Assembly (NCBI GenBank): GCA_037444025.1
Contig: JBBINE010000014.1
Location: 1-25,251 of the forward strand
Direction of reading: 5' to 3'
Source: JBBINE01 sp037444025
GTDB lineage: Bacteria > Patescibacteriota > Minisyncoccia > UBA6257 > HR35
DNA: 25,251 nucleotides
Position 1 is the first letter of the stretch. Each line of letters begins with the position of its first letter. The notes below the pieces were generated by a model. It was not told the DNA's origin. It saw only the letters and a list, made by a program, of their open reading frames with translations, and ran no database searches. Positions 8,107 to 14,996 of the stretch are shown here, one piece after another. The translations under genes were made by a program, and so were the position numbers.

Positions 8107-8668
8107 AAAACTTTACTTCCACTGGTTTTTCTGCTTTTTCTTTTTCTTCTCCTTCTAGTTCAAAATATTCAAAATTTGGAAATTTGAATGTACTGGCAAT
8201 TATTGAGTTTGGAAAGGATTCTTTAAAAGCAAGGTATTCTCGAGTAACAGCATTGTAGAATCTTCTTGATGCTTGAATTTTGTCTTCAGTATCAACAAGT
8301 TCTCTTTGAAGTTCTAAGAAATTTTGATTTGCCTTAAGGTCTGGGTAATTTTCAGCAACGGCAAAAAGAGTCTTTAATGTTTCTGTAAGCATACTATCTG
8401 CGGTGAGTCCTTCTTTTACTGTTTTTGCAGATAAAATTCTTGATCTTAATTCAGCTACTCTTTCTAAAACTTCTTTTTCATGTTCCATATAACCTTTTAC
8501 AGTTTCAACTAAATTAGGAATCAAATCAGCTCTCCTTTTAAGCATAACTTCGATATCAGAAGAGGATTCTTTCACTCTTTCTTTTAAAGAAATCAAACGA
8601 TTATAGATATAGATCAAATAAAGTACTAAAAAGCCTAAGATTCCCAAAATAATATAAAACTGGTTCAT
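8105..8668 (-). CDS. lemA: LemA family protein
   Basis: Single-pass membrane protein of the LemA family, 187 aa, the typical length. One membrane segment lies at about 4-24. It is followed by the conserved helical bundle, with RRADLIPNLVETVKGY (about 46-61), the AVAENYPDLKANQNF signature (about 103-117) and FYNAVTREYLAF (about 137-148). The biochemical role of the family is not settled; association with HtpX and envelope quality control has been proposed. It is the last gene of the rpsF-ssb-infA-adenosyltransferase run, 25 bases after its upstream neighbour. Confidence 0.93.
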   Translation of the reverse strand: MNQFYIILGILGFLVLYLIYIYNRLISLKERVKESSSDIEVMLKRRADLIPNLVETVKGYMEHEKEVLERVAELRSRILSAKTVKEGLTADSMLTETLKTLFAVAENYPDLKANQNFLELQRELVDTEDKIQASRRFYNAVTREYLAFKESFPNSIIASTFKFPNFEYFELEGEEKEKAEKPVEVKF

Positions 8669-8693
8669 TTTAATTTATCTTTTAAATTTCGAC

Positions 8694-9227
8694 CTAATAC
8701 CATGGTTTTTCTTCTTTTTTTTTCTTATTATAAGCCACGAATCTTGCTAAAGCATAAAAATAGGAAGAAAGTCTATTAAGATAAGATAAAATTTCTAAAG
8801 ATAATTTAAATTTTTTATTGAACTCAACGATCCTTCTTTCAACTCTTCTTGTAATCGCTCTTAAATAATCAAGCCAGGCTGAATCTTCATTACTCCCATA
8901 AATCACAAAACTTTTTTGCTCTTTGATTTCCTTTTCAATTTCTTTTATCTCTTGTTCAAGTTTTTCAATTTTTTCCTTTTCAATTTTTGGTTTTTCAAAT
9001 TTAGGATACATAAACCAGGAGATGTTTGCCTGAATAATAAAAAGGGTATTTTGAATTTCTGTTAATTTTTGTTCGTATTTTTTATTTAAATAATTTTTTG
9101 CTAAACCGATCAAGCTATTTAATTCATCCAGTTCTCCTAAAACCTCCATAATTAACGAATCTTTATCCATTCTTTTATTCTCTATTTTAGACTTTCCTCT
9201 ATCTCCTTTTCCTGTAAAATAAAGCAT
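8694..9227 (-). CDS. PduO-type ATP:cob(I)alamin adenosyltransferase
   Basis: Family members transfer the adenosyl group of ATP to cob(I)alamin to make coenzyme B12. The 177-aa protein keeps the PduO-type landmarks: an N-terminal TGKGDRGKSKI (5-15) resembling the ATP-binding TGDxGxT segment, GELDELNSLIGLA (31-43), LTEIQNTLFIIQANI (55-69), the RAITRRVERR helix (123-132) and LSYLNRLSSYFYALAR (147-162). The middle (about 80-106) is an unusual Lys/Glu repeat. It lies 19 bases after infA. No other cobalamin gene or B12-dependent enzyme is in the window, so its use is unclear; an altered activity cannot be excluded. Confidence 0.85.
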   Translation of the reverse strand: MLYFTGKGDRGKSKIENKRMDKDSLIMEVLGELDELNSLIGLAKNYLNKKYEQKLTEIQNTLFIIQANISWFMYPKFEKPKIEKEKIEKLEQEIKEIEKEIKEQKSFVIYGSNEDSAWLDYLRAITRRVERRIVEFNKKFKLSLEILSYLNRLSSYFYALARFVAYNKKKKEEKPWY

Positions 9228-9246
9228 TAAAAAGATTTAATAAGTT

Positions 9247-9453
9247 TCACAATCTTTTAATTATCCTCCCTTTGTTTTTATCATAAGGCGAAATTTCTAT
9301 CATAACTCTATCTCCAGGAATAACCTTAATAAAATTAATTCTCATTCTTCCAGAAAGATAACCTAAAATAATTCTTCCATCTTCAAGTTGTACCCTGAAA
9401 GTAGTGTCAGGCAAAGATTCTAAAACCCTACCGTTAAAAACTTTTTTCTTCAT
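9247..9453 (-). CDS. infA: Translation initiation factor IF-1
   Basis: Small S1/OB-fold protein that occupies the ribosomal A site during initiation. The 68 residues include the family patterns GRVLESLPDTTFRVQLEDG (8-26), SGRMRINFIKVIPGDRV (34-50) and SPYDKNKGRIIKR (55-67). Length is close to the usual 72. It starts 4 bases after the ssb stop, so it is part of the same operon. IF-1 is more often near secY/map or rpmJ; here it sits behind ssb. Confidence 0.95.
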   Translation of the reverse strand: MKKKVFNGRVLESLPDTTFRVQLEDGRIILGYLSGRMRINFIKVIPGDRVMIEISPYDKNKGRIIKRL

Positions 9454-9457
9454 AATT

Positions 9458-9889
9458 TTAATATGATATATCTAAAGTATCTATATCACTATCATTGTCT
9501 AATTTAAAACTATCAAGCTCTGTTTCTAATGATTCTAATTCTTTTTCTGTCTCAATAACGGCATTCCTAGGACCAAAATTTATATTTTCAGCAATAATTT
9601 CATAAGCAACTCTTTTAACGCCGCTGTTATCAACCCAACTTCTTGATCTTATTCTTCCTTCAACGAAAATCAATCTTCCTTTGTTTAAATATTTATGACA
9701 CAATTCGGCTAATTTACCCCAAGCTACCACCCTGTGAAATTCTGTTTCTTCAGCAATATTGCCATTCTTGTCTTTATAACTTCTATTGGTCGCTAAAGTC
9801 AAATTAGCAATTGCTGAACCAGAAGGCAAAAACTTAAAATCAACTTCTTGAGTTAATCTACCAATTAAAAAAACTTTATTAAGGTTCAT
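9458..9889 (-). CDS. ssb: Single-stranded DNA-binding protein
   Basis: Coats single-stranded DNA in replication and repair. The N-terminal OB fold is clear: MNLNKVFLIGRLTQEVDF, SGSAIANLTLATNRSY, ETEFHRVVAWGKLAELCHKYL and GRLIFVEGRI(R)SRSW in about the first 95 residues. The tail is short (143 aa in total) and ends DIDTLDISY; it is acidic but lacks the usual terminal IPF that recruits partner proteins. The start overlaps the rpsF stop (ATGA), which indicates translational coupling, the usual rpsF-ssb order. Confidence 0.94.
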   Translation of the reverse strand: MNLNKVFLIGRLTQEVDFKFLPSGSAIANLTLATNRSYKDKNGNIAEETEFHRVVAWGKLAELCHKYLNKGRLIFVEGRIRSRSWVDNSGVKRVAYEIIAENINFGPRNAVIETEKELESLETELDSFKLDNDSDIDTLDISY

Positions 9890-10266
9890 TTATTTGCTTC
9901 CTTTATATCTGCTGCTAATTTTATCTTTTCTTCGTTATTATTTGTTTTATTTTGAGATTGTTCTTTTGTTTCTTTTAAAAATTTAGCTTGTTTTCTGTGA
10001 AGAATAACATATCTCAAAATTAAAGATTTGCTTTTCATCTCTTTATCTATAAATGGTATTTTTTCGGAAGTAGCATTAAAATAAATCGTCCCCAAATAAC
10101 CCATATTCTCTTTCAAGATAGGATAAGCCATATTTCTCATTTTGAGAGGTATTTTTTTTACTATTTCCAAACCTAAATTTTCCAATAATTTAATCAACTC
10201 CTCTTCCATTTTTTCTGGATCTGTCTCTTTTCTAGCCCAAAAAGAAAGTTCATAAAGTTTTGTCAT
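9886..10266 (-). CDS. rpsF: 30S ribosomal protein bS6
   Basis: Small-subunit protein that pairs with bS18 on the 30S platform. At 126 aa it shows the ferredoxin-like S6 fold: YELSFWARKET, VKKIPLKMRNMAYPI, MGYLGTIYFNA and SKSLILRYVILHRK. A short Lys/Asn/Glu tail follows. It heads the operon rpsF-ssb-infA-adenosyltransferase-lemA and overlaps ssb by four bases. The gene for bS18, normally next to ssb in bacteria, is absent from this cluster. Confidence 0.93.
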   Translation of the reverse strand: MTKLYELSFWARKETDPEKMEEELIKLLENLGLEIVKKIPLKMRNMAYPILKENMGYLGTIYFNATSEKIPFIDKEMKSKSLILRYVILHRKQAKFLKETKEQSQNKTNNNEEKIKLAADIKEANK

Positions 10267-10333
10267 TATTGATTTTCTGTTTAATTATTTTTTTTCTATT
10301 TAAATTAATTATCATAAAAACGACTTTTACTTA

Positions 10334-10361
10334 ATTCATAATGAATCTTATTATAATTATA
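10334..10361 (-). promoter_or_regulatory. Candidate promoter/operator of the rpsF operon
   Basis: On the minus strand two abutting TATAAT boxes (10356-10361, 10350-10355) are followed by the palindrome ATTCATTATGAAT (10334-10346). No good -35 hexamer is visible at the right distance. The palindrome would lie at or just after the transcription start, where an operator could act. Confidence 0.35.
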
Positions 10362-10370
10362 TGGCAAAAA

Positions 10371-11303
10371 TTAAATTTTTATCAAGACTATATCGTTTTC
10401 TTCAATTTCTGCTTCTTTATTTTTTATCTTAATTAATCCTCTTCTTTTAGCCTCTTCCCAACTGCCAATTTCCATAAATTTATCTAAAGAAATTACCTCA
10501 GCAAATTTAAATTTTAAAACAAAATCTGAATGAATCATAGCAGCCACATCAATCATTTTACTTCCACGCAAAATAAACCATCCTTGAGTTATTCCTTCTT
10601 CTTGATCTTGGGAATTTTTATTAAAGGTAAAAAATTGAATTAAGTTTAAGTCTTTTCTAAACTGATTAAGGAAAGTAAAAACTTGAGGTTTAAATTCTTC
10701 AGATAAAGTTTTATTTTCTAAAATTTCTAATTCCCAAAGTAAATCAAGATGATAAACATTTTTAATATGGGAAAAATTTTTTTTAACTTCATTTATTAAT
10801 TCATTATTTGTTTCACCGTTAATTAATAAATACCAATCTTTGGTTGAAAGAAGATTGGTTATATTTTTATTCTTGCTTTTTGACATAATCTTTTCATCAG
10901 ACATTTTTATTTCTTCTTCAATAATAAGCAAATCTCTTATGGGATCGATTTTACCCTCTGGATGAGGCACATCTTCTCGTCGAAAATTACGGACAACCTC
11001 TAAGATAATATCACAACTACGGAGATAGCTTAAAAATTCATTTCCTAATCCTTCTCCTTGATGAGCTCCTCTAATTAGCCCGGGAACATCAACAAAAAAA
11101 ATACCTGGATATTTGATTTCTTTTGTTTTAGTAAGAGAATGTAATTGAAGTAATTCAGGAGTAATTATCTGCACAAAAACTTCTTTTGGCTTTAAGGTAG
11201 TAAAAGGATAAGAAGCAATTTCAACTTCCACTTGAGAAATCAATTTTATAAAAGTAGATTTACCACTATTAGGTAAACCACAAATGCCTATGGAAAATTT
11301 CAT
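10371..11303 (-). CDS. ychF: YchF/OLA1-type ATPase of the Obg superfamily
   Basis: Ribosome-associated P-loop NTPase; YchF proteins generally prefer ATP to GTP. It shows G1 GLPNSGKST (9-17), ASYPFTTLKP, G3 DVPGLIRGAHQGEGLGNEF (72-90), and the YchF-specific stretch VVRNFRRED...GKIDPIRDLLIIEEEI. The C-terminal TGS domain includes ITQGWFILRGSKMIDVAAMI, HSDF, FAEVIS and the terminal NDIVLIKI. At 310 aa it is about 50 shorter than usual, the loss being in the coiled-coil insert. The G4 position reads LLINGETN, unlike NKxD, as expected for this family. It starts 14 bases after the Nudix gene and is likely co-transcribed with it. Confidence 0.93.
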   Translation of the reverse strand: MKFSIGICGLPNSGKSTFIKLISQVEVEIASYPFTTLKPKEVFVQIITPELLQLHSLTKTKEIKYPGIFFVDVPGLIRGAHQGEGLGNEFLSYLRSCDIILEVVRNFRREDVPHPEGKIDPIRDLLIIEEEIKMSDEKIMSKSKNKNITNLLSTKDWYLLINGETNNELINEVKKNFSHIKNVYHLDLLWELEILENKTLSEEFKPQVFTFLNQFRKDLNLIQFFTFNKNSQDQEEGITQGWFILRGSKMIDVAAMIHSDFVLKFKFAEVISLDKFMEIGSWEEAKRRGLIKIKNKEAEIEENDIVLIKI

Positions 11304-11317
11304 CTAAATAAAAGATT

Positions 11318-11722
11318 TTATATGTTTAAAACTTTTTTTACCTCTGAATCAATATCGGTAGTAAAATAATTTTCTAATTCCTCTGGCTTTACCCATTTTA
11401 TTTCTTCAACTTCATCAGGCTCGCTAGGTTCTTGAATTTGGTTTTCGTTTTCTAATTCACACAGATGATAAGCCATCATAATATGAGAATCTGGATGAAC
11501 CCTTAAATGAATTTCTTTTACAACCTTAACCCCATAGCCTGTTTCTTCCAAAACTTCTCTTTTTACTGACTCAGCTCTTGTCTCTCCCTTTATCTGTCTC
11601 CCTCCTGGAAAAGCCCATTGCAAAATCCTTCCGCTTTGGCATTTTTCAATTTTTCTTCTTTTTATAATCAAAACCTCTCCCTTGTTATTTAAAACAATTC
11701 CTAGATTAATAAAATCTCCCAT
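11318..11722 (-). CDS. Nudix (MutT-like) hydrolase
   Basis: Hydrolyses a nucleoside diphosphate linked to another group; the substrate cannot be told from sequence. In 134 aa the Nudix box is complete: G41, E47, then REVLEETG (55-62), matching GX5EX7REUXEEXGU. WAFPGG (36-41) precedes it and a PDEVEEIKWVKPEEL tail (about 101-115) is typical of the family. It heads a two-gene run with ychF and faces greA across an AT-rich divergent region. Confidence 0.92.
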   Translation of the reverse strand: MGDFINLGIVLNNKGEVLIIKRRKIEKCQSGRILQWAFPGGRQIKGETRAESVKREVLEETGYGVKVVKEIHLRVHPDSHIMMAYHLCELENENQIQEPSEPDEVEEIKWVKPEELENYFTTDIDSEVKKVLNI

Positions 11723-11792
11723 TTTTAAAAAAATTTAATATAATTTTAAAATAAAAATATTTTTAAAACAATTATCATAATGACAACAAAAT

Positions 11793-11820
11793 TTGACAAA
11801 TAATTTTTTTTGATTATAAT
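11793..11820 (+). promoter_or_regulatory. Consensus sigma70 promoter of greA
   Basis: A perfect TTGACA (11793-11798), a 16-base spacer and a perfect TATAAT (11815-11820) with TGAT just before it. The predicted start near 11827 leaves a 5' leader of about 60 bases, rich in A and T, with no Shine-Dalgarno. Confidence 0.75.
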
Positions 11821-11889
11821 TTTACTTCCTATACATCTTAACTATCCTCTATAGCTTAAATTAATATAATATAAGATATATATAAATAA

Positions 11890-12351
11890 ATGTATATATC
11901 CAAAAAACAATATGAAAAATTAAAAGAAGAATTAGAAAGATTAGAAAATGAAGAAAGAAAAAAGGTAGCTGAACGATTAAAAACAGCTCTGGAATACGGA
12001 GACATTTCAGAAAACAGTGAATATGAAGAAGCACTGCAGCAAAAAGAAAGATTAGAAATAAAAATTTTAGAAATAAAAAAAGTTTTAGATCAAGCTAAAA
12101 TAATTAAAAATAATAACAATCGCGGAGAGAAAAAGATTTATCCCGGATCAACTTTTGAAGTTGTCGATAAAAATTCGAAGAAAAAATTAACTCTTACTTT
12201 AGTCGGTTTTGGGGAAGGTGATTTTAAAGAAGGTAAAATATCTACCGAATCTCCTTTAGGAAAAGCTTTTTTAAACAAAAAGATTAATGAAGAAGTAGAA
12301 GTAGAAACACCTAAAGGAAAAATAGTTTATCAAATTAAAAAAATTTTATAA
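11890..12351 (+). CDS. greA: Transcription elongation factor GreA
   Basis: Rescues backtracked RNA polymerase by stimulating transcript cleavage. The 153-aa protein has the N-terminal coiled coil with the acidic tip YGDISENSEYEEA (36-48; D38 and E41 correspond to the catalytic D41/E44 of E. coli). The C-terminal FKBP-like domain follows, with VVDKNSKKKLTLTLVGFGEGD, ISTESPLGKAFLNKKINEEVEVETPKG split over about 113-145. Length is close to the usual 158. It has its own consensus promoter; mnmA follows 33 bases after its stop. Confidence 0.95.
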   Translation: MYISKKQYEKLKEELERLENEERKKVAERLKTALEYGDISENSEYEEALQQKERLEIKILEIKKVLDQAKIIKNNNNRGEKKIYPGSTFEVVDKNSKKKLTLTLVGFGEGDFKEGKISTESPLGKAFLNKKINEEVEVETPKGKIVYQIKKIL

Positions 12352-12384
12352 ATAAATCTCAAAAAATTTTTTCTGTTTTTATCA

Positions 12385-13407
12385 ATGTCTCGCCGGGTAG
12401 CAGTTTTAATGTCTGGTGGAATTGATTCTTCGGTTAGTGCTTTTTTATTAAAAAAATCAGGTTACCAACCTGTAGGAATTCATCTTAGCTCTACTGATTT
12501 TTGTAATCCACAAGATACTATTGATGCTGAAAAAGTATCTCACATTTTAGATATACCTTTTTATATATTTAACATCACCAAAGAATTTGAAGAAAAAGTT
12601 GTTCACTATACAATAAAAACTTACCAATCAGGACTTACTCCTAATCCTGACGTTTATTGTAATCAATTTATTAAATTTGGTCTCTTTTTTGAAAAAGCTA
12701 TAAATTTAGGCTTCGAGTTAATCGCTTCTGGACATTATGCCCGAAATAAAGATAAATCTCTTTTCAAAGCTAAAGATAAAAACAAAGATCAAACTTACTT
12801 CTTATGGAAAATAGAAAAAGAAAAAATAGAAAAAATAATTTTTCCTGTAGGCGATTTGCTTAAAGAAGAAGTGAAAAAAATGGCCAAAGAAAACAACTTA
12901 CCTGTAGCAGAAAAAAAAGAAAGTATGGGCATTTGTTTTGTTGGCACCGTAAAGTTAAGAAATTTTTTGAGTCAATATTTAACTCCCAAGGAAGGCAAGA
13001 TAATTGATACGCAGGGAAATATTTTGGGAACTCATCCTGGGTATTATTTTTTCACTGAAGGGCAAAGACATGGGTTAAATATTAAAACTGGTGGTGGTCC
13101 TTATTATGTTGCTTATAAAATTCCAGAAGAAAATGTAGTTGTAGTAGCTAAAGAAAATGATCCTTTACTCTACAGTAAAAAAATAGAAATTACTGAAGTA
13201 AATATTTTAGAACCTAGACCTTGGAAAAAAGAAGAAATTATAGAAGCTAGATTTAGACATAGACAACCTTTAGTTAAATGCAAGGTAAAACTACCTTTAG
13301 TGGAATTTCTTGAACCTCAAAGAATGATCGCCCCTGGTCAATCTATTGTCTTTTATAAAGACGATCTTGTTATAGGAGGTGGAATTATCTTAAAAAGAAT
13401 AGAATGA
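12385..13407 (+). CDS. mnmA: tRNA 2-thiouridylase MnmA
   Basis: Inserts sulfur at U34 of tRNAs for Glu, Gln and Lys. The 340-aa enzyme shows the PP-loop SGGIDSS (10-16), first catalytic cysteine C92 in NPDVYCN, GHYAR (116-120), DQTYFLW (135-141) and second catalytic cysteine C184 in MGICFVG. The C-terminal β-barrel domain follows, with GQRHGLNIKTGGGPYYV and a final QSIVFYKDDLVIGGGII. Length is slightly below the usual 360. It follows greA and runs tail-to-tail into the aldolase gene with an 18-base overlap. No Shine-Dalgarno is visible. Confidence 0.95.
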   Translation: MSRRVAVLMSGGIDSSVSAFLLKKSGYQPVGIHLSSTDFCNPQDTIDAEKVSHILDIPFYIFNITKEFEEKVVHYTIKTYQSGLTPNPDVYCNQFIKFGLFFEKAINLGFELIASGHYARNKDKSLFKAKDKNKDQTYFLWKIEKEKIEKIIFPVGDLLKEEVKKMAKENNLPVAEKKESMGICFVGTVKLRNFLSQYLTPKEGKIIDTQGNILGTHPGYYFFTEGQRHGLNIKTGGGPYYVAYKIPEENVVVVAKENDPLLYSKKIEITEVNILEPRPWKKEEIIEARFRHRQPLVKCKVKLPLVEFLEPQRMIAPGQSIVFYKDDLVIGGGIILKRIE

Positions 13408-14232
13408 TTTTTGAAAATAAACAACTTTTTCTTTAATTTTTTCTACTACTGGTTCTAGAAGTTTATAAGGAGTAACGCTTCCCTGTTCTAACTGTTTTCG
13501 TAGTTCTTCATACCACACCTTTCTAAATTCGGTATTAATATGAACAATTTTGAAGCCAATTTTAATGCACCTCTGAATCTTTATTATATTTAAACCTGAA
13601 GCTCCATGTAAAACTAAAGGAATTTTAACAATTTTAGCAATTTGCTCTCCTCTAAAAAAATCAAGCTCGGGCTCTTTTTCAGTAAGACCATGAATATTAC
13701 CGATAGAAATTGCTAAAAGATCAACTTTAGTTTCCTGAACAAATTTTTCGGCATCTTCGATTTTAGTTAAATATTCTTCTTTTACCTCAATCTCTTTTTG
13801 AATATCTGATTTACCAGGTAAAAATCCAACCTCACCTTCAATTAAAATTTCTTTATTATCTTTAAAGTGAATAATTTCTTTAGTTATTTTAATGTTTTCT
13901 TCTAAAGTTAAAGCGCTACCATCAAACAAAACTGCATCATATTCTAAATTTATAGCTTCTTTGGCTGAATTAATTTCCTTACAATGATCAGCATTAAGAA
14001 AAACAAGATTTTCTAAATTAGAAGAAAAGATATCTTTATAAAAATCAAGAATTTTTTTAACTAGGTTTGAATTAAGATAACCTCTTTCTCCTTCAGAAAC
14101 TCCAAAAATTATAGGAATTTTTGTTTCTTGAACAGCTAAAATACCAGCTTTTATCTGTTCTAGGGTCGAAACATTATAATGCAAAACAGCCTGATTTTTC
14201 TTAAGAGAATATATTATCTCTCGCAACCTCAT
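13390..14232 (-). CDS. Class II fructose-bisphosphate aldolase family protein
   Basis: Class II aldolases are zinc enzymes that interconvert fructose-1,6-bisphosphate (or a related ketose bisphosphate) and triose phosphates. Counting from the start used here (280 aa), NADHC (80-84) holds the catalytic Asp and a zinc His, EGEVG follows at 132-136, and the further zinc histidines lie in SIGNIHG (H181) and LVLHGASG (H209). The phosphate-binding GASG and the C-terminal helices are present. A longer frame opens at 14265, but those 11 codons lie inside tRNA-Arg, so MRLREII at 14232 is the likely start. It fits with gap in lower glycolysis or gluconeogenesis. Tagatose-type specificity cannot be excluded. 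Confidence 0.87.
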   Translation of the reverse strand: MRLREIIYSLKKNQAVLHYNVSTLEQIKAGILAVQETKIPIIFGVSEGERGYLNSNLVKKILDFYKDIFSSNLENLVFLNADHCKEINSAKEAINLEYDAVLFDGSALTLEENIKITKEIIHFKDNKEILIEGEVGFLPGKSDIQKEIEVKEEYLTKIEDAEKFVQETKVDLLAISIGNIHGLTEKEPELDFFRGEQIAKIVKIPLVLHGASGLNIIKIQRCIKIGFKIVHINTEFRKVWYEELRKQLEQGSVTPYKLLEPVVEKIKEKVVYFQKSFYSF

Positions 14233-14238
14233 AAAATT

Positions 14239-14309
14239 TGTCCCCAGGAGGAATTGAACCTCCACTTCAGCCTCCGCAGGGCTGCGCTCTTCCTTTAAGC
14301 TATGGGGAC
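14239..14309 (-). tRNA. tRNA-Arg(GCG)
   Basis: A 71-nt cloverleaf. Acceptor GTCCCCA pairs with TGGGGAC, discriminator A. The D arm is GCTT...GAGC. Anticodon stem CAGCC/GGCTG holds loop CTGCGGA, so U33 precedes GCG, reading the Arg codon CGC. The T arm is GGAGG-TTCAATT-CCTCC. CCA is not encoded. Most bacteria read CGU/C/A with an ACG (inosine) tRNA, so GCG is unusual. Confidence 0.85.
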
Positions 14310-14327
14310 TTTATATAAAAGACTGGG

Positions 14328-14399
14328 TGGACCCGAGGGGATTCGAACCCCTGACCTCCGGTGTGCAAAACCGGCGCTCTACCACTGAGCTACGAGCCC
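14328..14399 (-). tRNA. tRNA-Ala(TGC)
   Basis: A 72-nt cloverleaf. Acceptor GGGCTCG pairs with CGGGTCC through G-T pairs in the middle, discriminator A. The D arm is GCTC...GAGC. Anticodon stem CCGGT/ACCGG holds loop TTTGCAC (anticodon TGC). The T loop is TTCGAAT. The G3-T70 pair is the alanine identity element. CCA is not encoded. Confidence 0.96.
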
Positions 14400-14404
14400 G
14401 TAAT

Positions 14405-14490
14405 TGCCCGGGGTGGGAGTCGAACCCACACAGCCAATAAAGGCCACGAGATTTTGAGTCTCGCGCGTCTGCCAATTCCGCCACCCGGGC
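14405..14490 (-). tRNA. tRNA-Leu(CAA)
   Basis: An 86-nt class II tRNA. Acceptor GCCCGGG pairs with CCCGGGC, discriminator A. Anticodon stem CGAGA/TCTCG holds loop CTCAAAA (anticodon CAA, codon TTG). A long variable arm (GGCC...GGCT region) separates it from the T arm GTGGG-TTCGACT-CCCAC. It is first in the Leu-Ala-Arg tRNA cluster, transcribed towards the aldolase gene. Confidence 0.96.
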
Positions 14491-14550
14491 ATTTAAACTT
14501 AAAATATTTTCTCTTATATTTTTTTAGAATATTTAAGTATAGATTAATAT

Positions 14551-14567
14551 TATAATATAATATTATA
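14551..14567. promoter_or_regulatory. Palindromic TATAAT pair in a divergent promoter region
   Basis: A perfect 17-base inverted repeat (TATAATAT, centre A, ATATTATA) gives a TATAAT on each strand, between the leftward tRNA cluster and the rightward operon starting at 14637. The 14491-14636 interval is almost pure A/T and holds several further TATAAT-like sites. No clear -35 hexamer can be chosen. Confidence 0.4.
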
Positions 14568-14636
14568 AAATAAATATAATATAATTATAAGATATTCATT
14601 TCATTAAATCATTAAATAAAAATTTTCAAAAATTTT

Positions 14637-14996
14637 ATGGAAAAATTTGATCTACCTAAAGGAGAAAAAAAATTTTTAGAAAAGTTTGAAAAAATTCATC
14701 AAGAATATCCTTATTTACAAGAAGCTCATCCAGAAAAAGGGGTGAAATTAACATTAGAAAAAATAAAAGAAGAAATTCAAAATTTACCTGAAACAAAAAC
14801 TGAAGTTTCTTTTCATCCGCACTTTAATTTTCAGCAGTCAACTAACATCTTGTCTCAAGCAATTCAAATAGCTATTGAAGAAGATGTTGCTAAAGCTCTT
14901 GATTTTATCTACAAAACTAAAAATCCTTACTTAATAGATGCTTTTCACGATCTTCTTGTAGCTCATTTTCTTTCTTTGATACAAAAAGAAAAATGA
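14637..14996 (+). CDS. Unrecognised 119-aa protein coupled to the TraG-like ATPase
   Basis: No known family is recognised. It is a soluble, Lys/Glu-rich, mainly helical protein with a His/Phe-rich segment in the middle (SFHPHFNFQQS, about 58-68) and a C-terminal stretch with paired helices (AIQIAIEEDVAKALDFIY and PYLIDAFHDLLVAHFLSLI). No signal peptide or membrane segment is visible. Its stop overlaps the start of the next gene (ATGA), so it is likely translationally coupled to the ATPase and may act with it as an accessory protein. It is the first gene of a four-gene run. Confidence 0.8.
   Translation: MEKFDLPKGEKKFLEKFEKIHQEYPYLQEAHPEKGVKLTLEKIKEEIQNLPETKTEVSFHPHFNFQQSTNILSQAIQIAIEEDVAKALDFIYKTKNPYLIDAFHDLLVAHFLSLIQKEK

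Noticed and set aside
8105..8668. A single htpX-lemA operon
   Set aside because: The genes are about 2.2 kb apart, with a rightward tRNA and two genes with their own promoters between them.
14233..14265. An earlier start for the aldolase gene
   Set aside because: The extra 11 codons lie within the 3' half of tRNA-Arg and add residues with no counterpart in the family; ATG at 14232 begins the usual N-terminus.
14361..14555. A 64-codon rightward frame across the tRNA cluster
   Set aside because: It covers tRNA-Ala and tRNA-Leu on the opposite strand; the residues simply translate tRNA sequence.
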